Positions 1 to 8,408 of a stretch of DNA of 59,514 nucleotides are shown here, one piece after another. The position numbers and the translations under genes were made by a program. The notes under the pieces are model-generated. The model made no database searches. It was not told where the DNA came from and saw nothing but the letters and a program-made list of their open reading frames with translations. Numbering within the stretch: position 1 is the first letter of the stretch; every line of letters begins with the position of its first letter. Source of the DNA: Lysobacterales bacterium (GTDB taxonomy: Bacteria > Pseudomonadota > Gammaproteobacteria > Xanthomonadales > Xanthomonadaceae); the NCBI GenBank assembly GCA_017302135.1, contig JAFLDZ010000022.1, forward strand, positions 1 through 59,514. The letters run 5' to 3'.

Positions 1-352
<352 letters not shown>

Positions 353-475
353 ATAACCTCAAGTTGCCTTAACCTCGACGACACGTCGACGTTCGGCACA
401 ACCTCGTTACGTCCCAAGACCCAATGAGAGCGTGAGCGCTACTTCTATTTTGAAGCCAGCGACCCTCCACCCTCT

Positions 476-590
476 CCCTGGTGATAATAGCTGCGTGGAA
501 CCACCCGATCCCATACCGAACTCGGAAGTGAAACGCGCATGCGCCGATGGTAGTGTGCATTTAGCATGCGAGAGTAGGTCATCGCCAGGG
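476..590 (+). rRNA. 5S ribosomal RNA
   Basis: A complete 5S rRNA gene of about 115 nt. It holds the conserved core CCGAACTCGGAAGTGAAACG and the GATGGTAGTGT segment, and the 5' CCCTGGTGAT pairs with the 3' ATCGCCAGGG to close the terminal helix. It follows the 23S gene after a spacer of about 123 nt in which I see no tRNA or gene, so the operon ends 23S-5S. Confidence 0.96.
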
Positions 591-599
591 TCTTTGCCC

Positions 600-632
600 A
601 AACCCCGCAGCTCAGGCTGCGGGGTTTTCTTT
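600..632 (+). terminator. Rho-independent terminator of the rRNA operon
   Basis: An 11-bp perfect stem (AACCCCGCAGC / GCTGCGGGGTT) with a TCAG loop is followed by a T-rich tract (TTCTTTTG). It sits 10 nt after the 5S gene and ends the ribosomal operon. Confidence 0.93.
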
Positions 633-749
633 TGTGGATTCTAAAAAAGCGGAGAATCATGGCCCATGATTTGCCTTGACTTTCTTTGGGCGTTCTAGAA
701 CTCTTGCCCTTGACCTACCACCCTGATTTCGATCCGTAAGGAGAAGGGC

Positions 750-2729
750 ATGCCCGACCCGAAGAACGAGCAGCTTGCTGAGAATCGGCTTGGCGATCCA
801 CCTCCCGCAAAGCCGGACGATGAAGGCTTGAAATTCAAGATGCCTCTTTATGGTGGAACTCTGAGCGGTGGCGCGCGGGAGCTTGAGCCCGGCGTATATC
901 TTGGCAACACCGACTATCTTTTCAGAAACGGTGACCTTCTCGGTGGCCAGTTCAAATTGAGCACCAATCCAACCTTTGCATTTGATCAATATGGGTTCAA
1001 CGGCAAATTCGGTGTGGGCAGCGGCAGTCTGAAATTCGATGCGGAAGGATTACCGCAGAGTGATACGGTCAAATTCGGTTCGGGTTTGCTGTTCGCCAAT
1101 GGCAATTCACTGAATGCTGATTGGATGAGAACGCCGAGTGGGCAAATATATGGCGCCGACGGGACGTTCAAGCTCGGCAAGGAAGGCAACGGCACCGCGA
1201 ATTTCCGCGTCGACGAACCGGCGGACACTGCCGCGTTCAATACCAAACTGAAGTTCAACGAGGACTACAGCCTCAACAGCGATTGGACCCGTACGGCGGC
1301 CGGGCAACTTTACGGCGCCGACGGGACGTTCAAGCTCGGCAAGGAAGGCAACGGCACCGCCAACTTCCGCGTCGACGAACCTGCGGACACTGCCGCGTTC
1401 AATACCAAACTGAAGTTCAACGAGGACTACAGCCTCAACGGCGATTGGACCCGTACGGCGGCCGGGCAACTCTACGGTGCCGACGGGACGTTCAAGCTCG
1501 GTAAGGAAGGCAACGGCACCGCTGCTTTCCGTATCGACGAGCCCAATGGCACGTCGCTGTTCAATACCAAGCTCAAGTTTGATGAGAGCACGCTTTTCAA
1601 CGCTGATTTCAGTAATACGAAGAATGGCAGGATCTATGGCGCTGATGCGACTTTCGGTTTCGGCAATGGCGATAAAGGAACTGCGGGCTTTCGTGTTGAT
1701 GAGCCTGCCAATACGTCGTCGATCAGGACAAAACTGGAGTTCGCCAACGGAAGTTTATTGAACTTCGATCTGGATAAATCTCCGAATGGCAGCGTATACG
1801 GCGCTGATGGAGCATTCGGTCTTGGACAGAACGGTAAAGGCCTTGCGAGTTTCCGCATCGATGAACCCAACCAGAGCTCGAATTACAAGCTCGGCGCCAG
1901 TTTTGACAATGGAACCGCATTCAATGCGCAACTGATGAAAGATCGCTTGGGCACATCCTTCGGACTCGATGGCAAATTCGATTTCGACAAGGGCGCAGGC
2001 TCGGTCATGCTGGACGGAAAATTCGGCCCTCGCCTCGATATGGGGGCGTCCGTCAACTACAAGAATGAGAATCTTGAATACAGCGCGCACGTTCGTGCGA
2101 ACAATGAATTCGGGCCTTTCAAAGTCTCCGAATTTGGCGCAAAGGTTTCCACCACCGGCAACGACCGTTATAAATTCAGCGCTGAAGCCGGATATCGTCC
2201 TGAGAACAACGAGTATTACGGCAGGGTCGGGATCACCATACAGCTTGGTGGTGGTCATTCGAGGCCTTCTCGTCCGATCACCCGTGCCGAATCAGGCTTT
2301 GATCCGGAACGCTCGATCGACGATGCTGCGAGTCTGTTCAAGGAAAAACAGTCGACACTGCTGCGCCCCGAAAACAAAGGGCTTTACGACCAAGCAGTTT
2401 CTGGCGTGGAAAAGCTCAACGCCAGCGGCGCGAAATTGCCTGTCGGTGAGACCGCTGCCAGCCTGACTGCGCTCGCCAAGGATAACGGCATGCAGAATAT
2501 CCAATACGTCGCACTCGGCAATCCGACGCCCGGGGGGCAGCAGAATCTCTTCATCGGCGACGGTGACCCCGGCAATCCCGCAGCCAGGAAAGCTTTCATC
2601 GACAAGACGCAGGCCGCAAGCACACCGATGCAGGACAGCTTACAGAAGATAGGAACGACGCCTGCGCAGAACGACTTGCCATCGCTCGATCAACCACAAT
2701 TGTCGGGGCAGAAACGCAGCGCGATGTGA
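750..2729 (+). CDS. Repeat-rich protein with C-terminal XVIPCD-like domain; candidate T4SS effector (X-Tfe)
   Basis: 659 residues; the ATG follows an AAGGAGA ribosome binding site. Residues 1-80 are of unknown type. From residue 81 there are six 54-residue units in exact register and a partial seventh from 405, each with the pattern GADGxFxxGxxGxGxxxFRxDEP...LKF...SLNxDW...GxxYG. Residues about 405-500 look like amphipathic beta strands. The C-terminus (about 529-640) matches the XVIPCD signal by eye: GLYDQA, VEKL, LTALAKDNGMQNIQYVALG, NLFIGDGDPGNPA and a Gln/Pro-containing tail. XVIPCD proteins are recognised by VirD4 and secreted by the antibacterial X-T4SS of Xanthomonadales. No hydrolase motif and no neighbouring lipoprotein inhibitor are seen, so the toxic activity, if any, is unknown. 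The gene looks less GC-rich than its neighbours, which hints at transfer. The XVIPCD call is fairly firm; the effector role is inferred. Confidence 0.75.
   Translation: MPDPKNEQLAENRLGDPPPAKPDDEGLKFKMPLYGGTLSGGARELEPGVYLGNTDYLFRNGDLLGGQFKLSTNPTFAFDQYGFNGKFGVGSGSLKFDAEGLPQSDTVKFGSGLLFANGNSLNADWMRTPSGQIYGADGTFKLGKEGNGTANFRVDEPADTAAFNTKLKFNEDYSLNSDWTRTAAGQLYGADGTFKLGKEGNGTANFRVDEPADTAAFNTKLKFNEDYSLNGDWTRTAAGQLYGADGTFKLGKEGNGTAAFRIDEPNGTSLFNTKLKFDESTLFNADFSNTKNGRIYGADATFGFGNGDKGTAGFRVDEPANTSSIRTKLEFANGSLLNFDLDKSPNGSVYGADGAFGLGQNGKGLASFRIDEPNQSSNYKLGASFDNGTAFNAQLMKDRLGTSFGLDGKFDFDKGAGSVMLDGKFGPRLDMGASVNYKNENLEYSAHVRANNEFGPFKVSEFGAKVSTTGNDRYKFSAEAGYRPENNEYYGRVGITIQLGGGHSRPSRPITRAESGFDPERSIDDAASLFKEKQSTLLRPENKGLYDQAVSGVEKLNASGAKLPVGETAASLTALAKDNGMQNIQYVALGNPTPGGQQNLFIGDGDPGNPAARKAFIDKTQAASTPMQDSLQKIGTTPAQNDLPSLDQPQLSGQKRSAM
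990..1961 (+). repeat. Six in-frame 162-bp tandem repeats (54 aa each)
   Basis: Units start at 990, 1152, 1314, 1476, 1638 and 1800, with a degenerate partial unit from 1962. The units at 1152 and 1314 differ at only about five positions, four of them silent, while the outer units have diverged. The period is exact, with no indels between units. This suggests repeated duplication or gene conversion under selection for a fixed fold. Confidence 0.95.
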
Positions 2730-2740
2730 GTCGGCCGTAA

Positions 2741-2772
2741 TGAAAAAGCCCGGAATTTCCGGGCTTTTTCAT
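2741..2772. terminator. Bidirectional terminator between convergent genes
   Basis: The palindrome TGAAAAAGCCCGG / CCGGGCTTTTTCA gives a GC-rich stem flanked by A-rich and T-rich tracts on both strands. It can therefore end both the repeat-protein gene (+) and the ETF-QO gene (-). Confidence 0.9.
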
Positions 2773-2792
2773 TGACGCTATGCGGCGCGGCG

Positions 2793-4415
2793 TCAGAGGT
2801 TCTGGTAGTTCGGTCCCGCGCCGCCCTCCGGCGTGACCCACTCGATGATCTGATACGGATCCTTGATGTCGCAGGTCTTGCAATGCACACAGTTTGCGGC
2901 ATTGATCTGCAATCGTTTTCCGGCTTCATCATCGACGATTTCGTACACGCCTGCCGGACAGAACCGAGTACACGGGTTCCCGTATTCTTCCGTGCATCTG
3001 GTTACGCAGATCGAGGTGTCCTGCACGCGCAGATGAACGGGCTGGTCTTCGTCGTGTTCGGTCGCAGCGAAATAGACCGAAGCCAGTCGGTCGCGCGGTG
3101 CGAGCGTGCGATCGACATAGTCCCGTTTCGGTTGTTCGCACGTGCCGAGCTTGTCGAGGGACGACCAATCCGCCTTGTTTTTGAGGGTCCACGGCGATAT
3201 GCCGCCGGTGATGGTTTCCCATGCGGCGTTGATCATGCCGAACCAGAGGCCGCGCTTGAAACCAGGTTTGATGTTGCGGACTTTCTTCAGTTCTGCCATC
3301 GCATCGGACGCGCGCAGTTTTGCGTCGAAGCCTTCCGGCACCAGCGACGACGCGACCAGGTGTTCGGCCGCCAGCATGCCGGAGCGGATGGCCTGATGCG
3401 TGCCTTTGACCTTCGGCACATTGAGCAGGCCTGCGGTATCGCCGATCAACAAAGCGCCGGGCATTTCGGCTTTGGGCAGCGATTGCCAGCCGCCGGTGAC
3501 GATCGCGCGCGCGCCCGCAGAAACGATGCTGCCGCCATCGAGCAGTGGCTTGATCATCGGGTGATTCTTCCACTGCTGGAAGGCTTCCCATGGCTTGTAG
3601 TCCGGATCGCTGTAATCCAGGCCACTGACATAACCCAGCGCGATCCGTCCCTTATCCAAGTGATAAAGGAAGCTGCCGCCGTAGATGTTGTTGTCGGCCG
3701 GCCAGCCGAAACTGTGCACGATCTTGCCCGGCGTGACGCGATCTTCCGGCACCTGCCAGAGTTCCTTGATGCCGATCGAATACCCCTGCGGGTCGCTGTT
3801 CGCATCGAGCTTGAAGCGTTCGATCAGACGCTTGGTCAGATGGCCGCGCGCACCTTCGGCGAGAACGGTGACTTTGGCGCGGATATCGATGCCGGCGGTG
3901 AAACCCGGCTTGTGCGAGCCGTCCTTTGCCACGCCCATATCGCCGATGCGCACACCGAGGACTTTGCCCTCGTCGTCGTGCAGCGTTTCAGCGGCGGCGA
4001 AGCCCGGATAGATTTCGACGCCCAGCGCTTCGGCCTGCGGGGCCATCCACGCGCACATCGCGCCGAGCGAGACGATCACGTTGCCGTGATTGTTCATGCC
4101 CGGCGGCACCGGCAGCTTGCGGCCGCCGGTCTTGCTGAGCAGCCAGAATTCGTCGTTGGTCGCCGGCACGCAGACCGGCGGCGGATTCTCGCGCCAGGTC
4201 GGCAGCAACTTGTCGAGTGGGCCGGTTTCGATGACCGCACCCGATACAATCTGCGCGCCGATGGTCGAAGCCTTTTCGATCACGCAGACGGTGATCTCGG
4301 GATTCAGCTGTTTGAGCCGGATCGCGAACGCAAGCCCTGCAGGGCCCGCGCCGACGGTGACGACGTCGTACTCCATCACGTCGCGCTCGATATCGGCGCG
4401 TGCGGTCTCGGTCAT
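2793..4415 (-). CDS. Electron transfer flavoprotein-ubiquinone oxidoreductase (ETF-QO)
   Basis: 540 residues, the usual family length. It passes electrons from reduced ETF (fatty-acid and amino-acid oxidation) to ubiquinone at the inner membrane. The N-terminus has an FAD Rossmann motif (VVTVGAGPAGLAFAIRLKQ, about residues 17-35), and the C-terminus a cysteine-rich 4Fe-4S region (CTRFCPAGVYE and NCVHCKTCDIKDP). The methionine at residue 15 (MEYDVVTVG) is a possible later start; I keep the upstream one. The gene is transcribed alone, divergently from alkB. No etfA or etfB is in the window. Confidence 0.95.
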   Translation of the reverse strand: MTETARADIERDVMEYDVVTVGAGPAGLAFAIRLKQLNPEITVCVIEKASTIGAQIVSGAVIETGPLDKLLPTWRENPPPVCVPATNDEFWLLSKTGGRKLPVPPGMNNHGNVIVSLGAMCAWMAPQAEALGVEIYPGFAAAETLHDDEGKVLGVRIGDMGVAKDGSHKPGFTAGIDIRAKVTVLAEGARGHLTKRLIERFKLDANSDPQGYSIGIKELWQVPEDRVTPGKIVHSFGWPADNNIYGGSFLYHLDKGRIALGYVSGLDYSDPDYKPWEAFQQWKNHPMIKPLLDGGSIVSAGARAIVTGGWQSLPKAEMPGALLIGDTAGLLNVPKVKGTHQAIRSGMLAAEHLVASSLVPEGFDAKLRASDAMAELKKVRNIKPGFKRGLWFGMINAAWETITGGISPWTLKNKADWSSLDKLGTCEQPKRDYVDRTLAPRDRLASVYFAATEHDEDQPVHLRVQDTSICVTRCTEEYGNPCTRFCPAGVYEIVDDEAGKRLQINAANCVHCKTCDIKDPYQIIEWVTPEGGAGPNYQNL

Positions 4416-4487
4416 GGGGCTGCTCCAGCGAAGATCGCGTTATTTTCGGTGTTTGCGGCGGCCGGAGCAAATCGGCAGGATGCGTCG

Positions 4488-5096
4488 ATGCTTTCATCGT
4501 TCGAGTTGCAGCGGATTGACCTTGCCGGCGCCGAGCTTGGGCTGGCCCCGGCGTGGCTGACGTGCACGGAAGCCAATGCGCTGTTCGATGCATTGCTGAC
4601 CGGAGTGGCTTGGGAGGTTCATCGGATCCGCATGTTCGGCCGGGAGATCGATTCGCCGCGACTGAGCTGCTGGATCGGTGACCCCGGAGTTGCCTACACC
4701 TATTCGCGCACGCGGTTCGAACCGCATCCGTGGTTGCCCGCCTTGCGGCCGATTCGTACGCGTTTGAGCGACACGCTGGGCATCGACTTCAACAGCGTGC
4801 TCGCCAACCGCTATCGTGACGGACGCGACGCCATGGGCTGGCACAGCGATGATGAGCCCGAATTGGGGCTGCGGCCGGCGATCGCTTCGATCAGTCTCGG
4901 TGCGACGCGGCGCTTCAGGCTGAAGTCGCGTGATGAGGGTGGCGGCCGACTTGCGCTTGATCTGCCTCACGGCAGTTTGCTGGTGATGGCTGGCGACACC
5001 CAGACACGCTATCGCCACGCCTTGCCGCGCACCGCGCGCCCGGTCGGCGAACGGATCAATCTAACGTTTCGGTGGATTCAGCTGTCGAGTTCATGA
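4488..5096 (+). CDS. AlkB-like 2-oxoglutarate/Fe(II)-dependent DNA dealkylase
   Basis: 202 residues. Members reverse N-alkyl base damage by oxidative demethylation. The iron ligands are His119 and Asp121 (WHSDDE) and His177 (RYRHALP). The 2-oxoglutarate-binding arginines are Arg189 and Arg195 in RINLTFR. The NRYRDGRDAMGWHSDDE stretch is typical of the ALKBH2/3-like branch rather than classic E. coli AlkB. The ATG at 4488 gives the expected N-terminus; the frame stays open far upstream, but that part is antisense to ETF-QO and is not coding. The gene is divergent from ETF-QO, with a 72-bp gap. Confidence 0.92.
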   Translation: MLSSFELQRIDLAGAELGLAPAWLTCTEANALFDALLTGVAWEVHRIRMFGREIDSPRLSCWIGDPGVAYTYSRTRFEPHPWLPALRPIRTRLSDTLGIDFNSVLANRYRDGRDAMGWHSDDEPELGLRPAIASISLGATRRFRLKSRDEGGGRLALDLPHGSLLVMAGDTQTRYRHALPRTARPVGERINLTFRWIQLSSS

Positions 5097-5177
5097 TTGC
5101 CGTCGCAAACGATTGATTTCAATAGCCTTCGAGTGCTGGGGTGGTGATCTGGCACAGACCGCCTGCGTCGCTTTAGC

Positions 5178-5207
5178 TTGTGCGCAAGCCCCTGAAATCG
5201 CTACAAT
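5178..5207 (+). promoter_or_regulatory. Predicted sigma-70 promoter of rpoZ
   Basis: TTGTGC at 5178-5183 and TACAAT at 5202-5207 are separated by 18 bp and lie about 50 nt upstream of the rpoZ start. Called by eye against the sigma-70 consensus. Confidence 0.6.
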
Positions 5208-5256
5208 CGGCGGTTCACACACAACAGTCGGACGGCCTTGGGCCGCCGGGAGCGCT

Positions 5257-5559
5257 ATGGCCCGCATCACCGTGGAAGATTGTCTGGAAGTCGTCGACAA
5301 CCGTTTCGAGCTCGTCATGATGGCCGCCAAACGCGCCCGCCAGCTCGCCAACGGCGTCGATCCGCAGATCGACAACAGCGAGGCCAACGACAAGCCGACC
5401 GTGCTGGCGCTGCGCGAAATCGCCGCCCGCCGCATCGACAACGGCTATATCGATGCCGTCGAAAAATCCGAGCGCGAACGCAAAGAGCGCGAAGCGCTGG
5501 AATGGGCCGCTGCAGAAGTGGTTTCCGACGACGATCTGTCGAAGGGCGACGATATCTGA
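5257..5559 (+). CDS. rpoZ: RNA polymerase omega subunit
   Basis: 100 residues. Omega helps assemble and stabilise core RNA polymerase and in proteobacteria forms part of a ppGpp-binding site. The N-terminus MARITVEDCLEVVDNRFELV and the AAKRARQLANG stretch are diagnostic, and the C-terminus is acidic as usual. The start ATG at 5257 is fixed by this N-terminus. It lies upstream of spoT, as in many gammaproteobacteria, but the usual upstream partner gmk is absent here: alkB and ETF-QO lie upstream. A strong terminator separates it from spoT, so the two are probably not a simple operon. Confidence 0.97.
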   Translation: MARITVEDCLEVVDNRFELVMMAAKRARQLANGVDPQIDNSEANDKPTVLALREIAARRIDNGYIDAVEKSERERKEREALEWAAAEVVSDDDLSKGDDI

Positions 5560-5600
5560 ACCGCTATCGCGGGCACGAAACCCGTTCCTGCGTCGCTGAT

Positions 5601-5627
5601 GAAACCCCGCTCCGGCGGGGTTTCGTC
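5601..5627 (+). terminator. Rho-independent terminator after rpoZ
   Basis: The stem GAAACCCCGC / GCGGGGTTTC with a TCCG loop is followed by GTCTTTTC. It lies 41 nt after the rpoZ stop and about 70 nt before spoT. Confidence 0.88.
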
Positions 5628-5699
5628 TTTTCGGGAATATGGTCGGGAGCATGGCTTCCCCGTCTCCCCATTCTTCGCGTTTGCCCTTAGTCTGGCGCC

Positions 5700-7877
5700 A
5701 TGAGTCAACTTGAGCCGATCCTTGCCGGCCCCACCCCCGCACCCGACGCGGAGATGCCGGACTATGTCCGCAAGCTGGAGGCCGTGGCCGTCTATCTGCC
5801 CGAAAACCAGCGCGCGACGCTGATCCATGCCTGGCGTGTCGGTGCTGCGGCGCACTCCGGCCAGACCCGGAAGTCCGGAGAGCCTTACATCACCCATCCG
5901 GTGGCTGCCGCGACGATCCTGGCCGAGCAGGGCGTCGATATCGAAACCCTGGTTGCGGCGATCCTGCACGACACCATCGAAGACACGCCGTTGACCCGCG
6001 ATGAGATCGCGGCCGATTTCGGCCAGACCGTCGCCGAGTTGGTGGAGGGCGTCACCAAACTCGACAAACTGCAGTTCCAGGATCGTCAGGAAGCCGCTGC
6101 GGAAAGTTTTCGCAAGATGATGCTGGCGATGGCGCGCGATCTGCGCGTGATCCTGATCAAGCTCGCCGACCGATTGCACAACATGCGCACGCTCGGCGCG
6201 CAGAGTCCGGAGGCGCGTACGCGCATCGCGCGCGAGACCTTGGAAATCTATGCGCCGATCGCGCAGCGCCTGGGCATGAACCTGATGAAGGCCGAGCTGC
6301 AGGATCTCGGGTTCCGGGCCATGTATCCATGGCGGCATGCGGTGATGGCGCGATGCATCCGCACCCAGCCGATGGTCCGTCGCGAAGCGTTGGCCAAGAT
6401 CGAGGCGCAATTGGCGCAGCGGCTCAGCAAGGAAGGCTTCCAGTTCCGATTGGTGAGCCGGGTCAAATCGCCGTGGAGCATCTACACCAAGTTGCGCGCC
6501 GAAGGTAAGAGTTTCGCCCAAGTGATGGATATGTTCGGCTTCCGCCTGGTCGTGCGCTCGGTGCCGGAGTGTTATCACGCGCTGGGCGTGGTGCATTCGG
6601 TGTTCAAGCCGGTCGATGGGCGTTTCCGCGATTTCGTCGCGATTCCCAAAGCCAACGGCTATCAGTCGCTGCACACGGTGTTGTTCGGACCGTATGGTTC
6701 GCCGATCGAAGTGCAGATCCGCACCGAGGAAATGGATCTCATCGCCGAACGCGGCATCGCCGCGCATTGGTCGTACAAACACGGCGGTGAGGCCAGCGGC
6801 GCGCAGAATCGTGCGCAATCCTGGGTGGCGAGCCTGATCGAATCGCAGCGCACCACCGGCTCGTCGCTGGAATTTCTCGAAAACGTCAAGATCGATCTGT
6901 TTCCCGACGAGGTGTATCTGTTCACGCCGAAGGGCGACATCATGGCCTTGCCGCGCAATGCGACGACGCTCGATTTCGCCTATGGCGTACACACCGACGT
7001 CGGCAATCGCGCGGTTGCGGCGCGCATCGACAAAAAGCTGGTACCGCTGCGCACCAAGCTCGCCAGCGGCCAGAGCGTGGAGATCATCACCGCGAAATCT
7101 GCGGCGCCGAAACCACAGTGGCTGGAATTCGTGGTCACCGGCAAGGCCCGTACCGCAATCCGCCATCAGCTCAAACATCTAGAGCACGAGGATGCGGTGC
7201 AGTTGGGCCATCGCATGCTGGATCGCGCGCTCGAAGGGCTCGACACTTCGCTCGACCGTTTGCCGCAGGCGCGGCTGGAGGCCTATCTCGCCGATCATCG
7301 CTACCCGCGACTGGAGGCGCTGCTCGCCGATATCGCGCTGGGCAACCGCATGCCGACCCAGGTCGCGCAGGTACTGGCGCATCGCGTGCCCGACAAGCGC
7401 GATATCGTCGATATCGCGATCGGCGGCGCGCATCAGGGCGAGAAGATCCTGATCACCGGCGCAGAGCGCGGCGTGGTGACGTTCGCGAACTGCTGCATGC
7501 CGATTCCCGGCGATGATGTGATGGGCTATCACACTGCGGGTCGGGGCATCGTCGTGCACCGAATGGATTGCGCCAATGTCGCCGAATACCGCAAATCGCC
7601 GGAGCGCTGGATTGCCATCGGCTGGGATCGCCAGGTCAGCGGCGATTTCAACGTAGCGCTGCGGGTGCAGGTCGAAAATCGTCCCGGTGTGCTGGCCCAG
7701 GTCGCCGCCGCCATCGCCCAGGCCGACTCGAATATCGATTCGGTGGAGTATCTCGACCGCGACAACAATGTCGCCGTGATCCGTTTCGGTATCGAGGTCA
7801 GCGATCGCGTCCATCTGGCCGAAGTGATCCGTCGCGTGCGGCGGCTCGGCGTGGTGCATGGGGTGCAGCGGATGTAA
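5700..7877 (+). CDS. spoT: Bifunctional (p)ppGpp synthetase/hydrolase SpoT
   Basis: 725 residues, full length for the RelA/SpoT family. The HD hydrolase domain is intact (ILHDTIEDT; His90, Asp91, Glu94, Asp95). The synthetase domain follows (SRVKSPWSIYTKL, DMFGFRLVV, GYQSLHT, EVQIRTEEMD), then the TGS domain (VYLFTPKGDIMALP) and a C-terminal ACT domain (RPGVLAQVAAAIAQADSNID). The loop RFRDFVAIPKANGY has the basic RxKD-like pattern typical of bifunctional enzymes, in contrast to the acidic ExDD pattern of the RelA gene at 35951. The enzyme should therefore hydrolyse and make (p)ppGpp. Confidence 0.96.
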   Translation: MSQLEPILAGPTPAPDAEMPDYVRKLEAVAVYLPENQRATLIHAWRVGAAAHSGQTRKSGEPYITHPVAAATILAEQGVDIETLVAAILHDTIEDTPLTRDEIAADFGQTVAELVEGVTKLDKLQFQDRQEAAAESFRKMMLAMARDLRVILIKLADRLHNMRTLGAQSPEARTRIARETLEIYAPIAQRLGMNLMKAELQDLGFRAMYPWRHAVMARCIRTQPMVRREALAKIEAQLAQRLSKEGFQFRLVSRVKSPWSIYTKLRAEGKSFAQVMDMFGFRLVVRSVPECYHALGVVHSVFKPVDGRFRDFVAIPKANGYQSLHTVLFGPYGSPIEVQIRTEEMDLIAERGIAAHWSYKHGGEASGAQNRAQSWVASLIESQRTTGSSLEFLENVKIDLFPDEVYLFTPKGDIMALPRNATTLDFAYGVHTDVGNRAVAARIDKKLVPLRTKLASGQSVEIITAKSAAPKPQWLEFVVTGKARTAIRHQLKHLEHEDAVQLGHRMLDRALEGLDTSLDRLPQARLEAYLADHRYPRLEALLADIALGNRMPTQVAQVLAHRVPDKRDIVDIAIGGAHQGEKILITGAERGVVTFANCCMPIPGDDVMGYHTAGRGIVVHRMDCANVAEYRKSPERWIAIGWDRQVSGDFNVALRVQVENRPGVLAQVAAAIAQADSNIDSVEYLDRDNNVAVIRFGIEVSDRVHLAEVIRRVRRLGVVHGVQRM

Positions 7878-7994
7878 TCCATCACCCTCGCTCCGTCGAA
7901 CCGGGAGAGGGTGGCGAAGCCGGGGGAAGGGGCCAAGTTGCAAGCGCATCGTTAAACTAATACCCACATCTTCTCTTCAACTCGAGAGCACACC

Positions 7995-8378
7995 ATGCCC
8001 CGCGAACCAATCCATTCTCCCAACGCCCCCGCCGCCATCGGCCCGTACTCGCAGGCCACCCGCGTCGGCGACATGGTGTTCTTCTCCGGACAGATTCCGC
8101 TGGATCCGCATTCCGGTCTGCTGGTCGAAGGCGATATCGCCGAACAGGCGCGGCAGGCGTTCGCGAACCTGCGTGCAGTCTGCGAAGCCGCTGGCGGTTC
8201 GTTCGACGACATCGTTCGCGTCGGACTCTATCTCACCGATCTTTCCGAATTCGCAGCGGTGAACGCGGCGATGGAGGCGGTGTTTGAGGCGCCGTATCCC
8301 GCACGTTCGACCATCCAGGTGTCGGCGCTGCCGCGCGGCGCGAAATTCGAAGTCGATGCGATCATGGTGCTGCGCTGA
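7995..8378 (+). CDS. ridA: RidA family reactive imine/enamine deaminase
   Basis: 127 residues, typical of the YjgF/YER057c/UK114 family. RidA hydrolyses 2-aminoacrylate and related imines released by PLP enzymes such as threonine dehydratase. Seen in the sequence: APAAIGPYSQATRVGDMVFFSGQIPLDP in the N-terminal part and ARSTIQVSALPRGAKFEVDAI with the conserved substrate-binding arginine near residue 103-105. It lies between spoT and recG, a position conserved in Xanthomonadaceae. The 117-nt gap after spoT holds no gene. Confidence 0.94.
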   Translation: MPREPIHSPNAPAAIGPYSQATRVGDMVFFSGQIPLDPHSGLLVEGDIAEQARQAFANLRAVCEAAGGSFDDIVRVGLYLTDLSEFAAVNAAMEAVFEAPYPARSTIQVSALPRGAKFEVDAIMVLR

Positions 8379-8408
8379 GCGCATGCCGGTCATCCTGCGC
8401 TGCAGTGC

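Noticed and set aside
353..475. Possible tRNA between 23S and 5S
   Set aside because: No cloverleaf or T-loop motif is present in the spacer.
2772..4487. Long 5' extension of the AlkB reading frame
   Set aside because: It runs opposite ETF-QO and has no AlkB character; the real start is ATG 4488, where family similarity begins.
7878..7994. GC-rich inverted segment between spoT and ridA (CCCTCGCTCC / GGGAGAGGG)
   Set aside because: Arms are imperfect and no second copy is seen in the window, so I do not call it a repeat or terminator.
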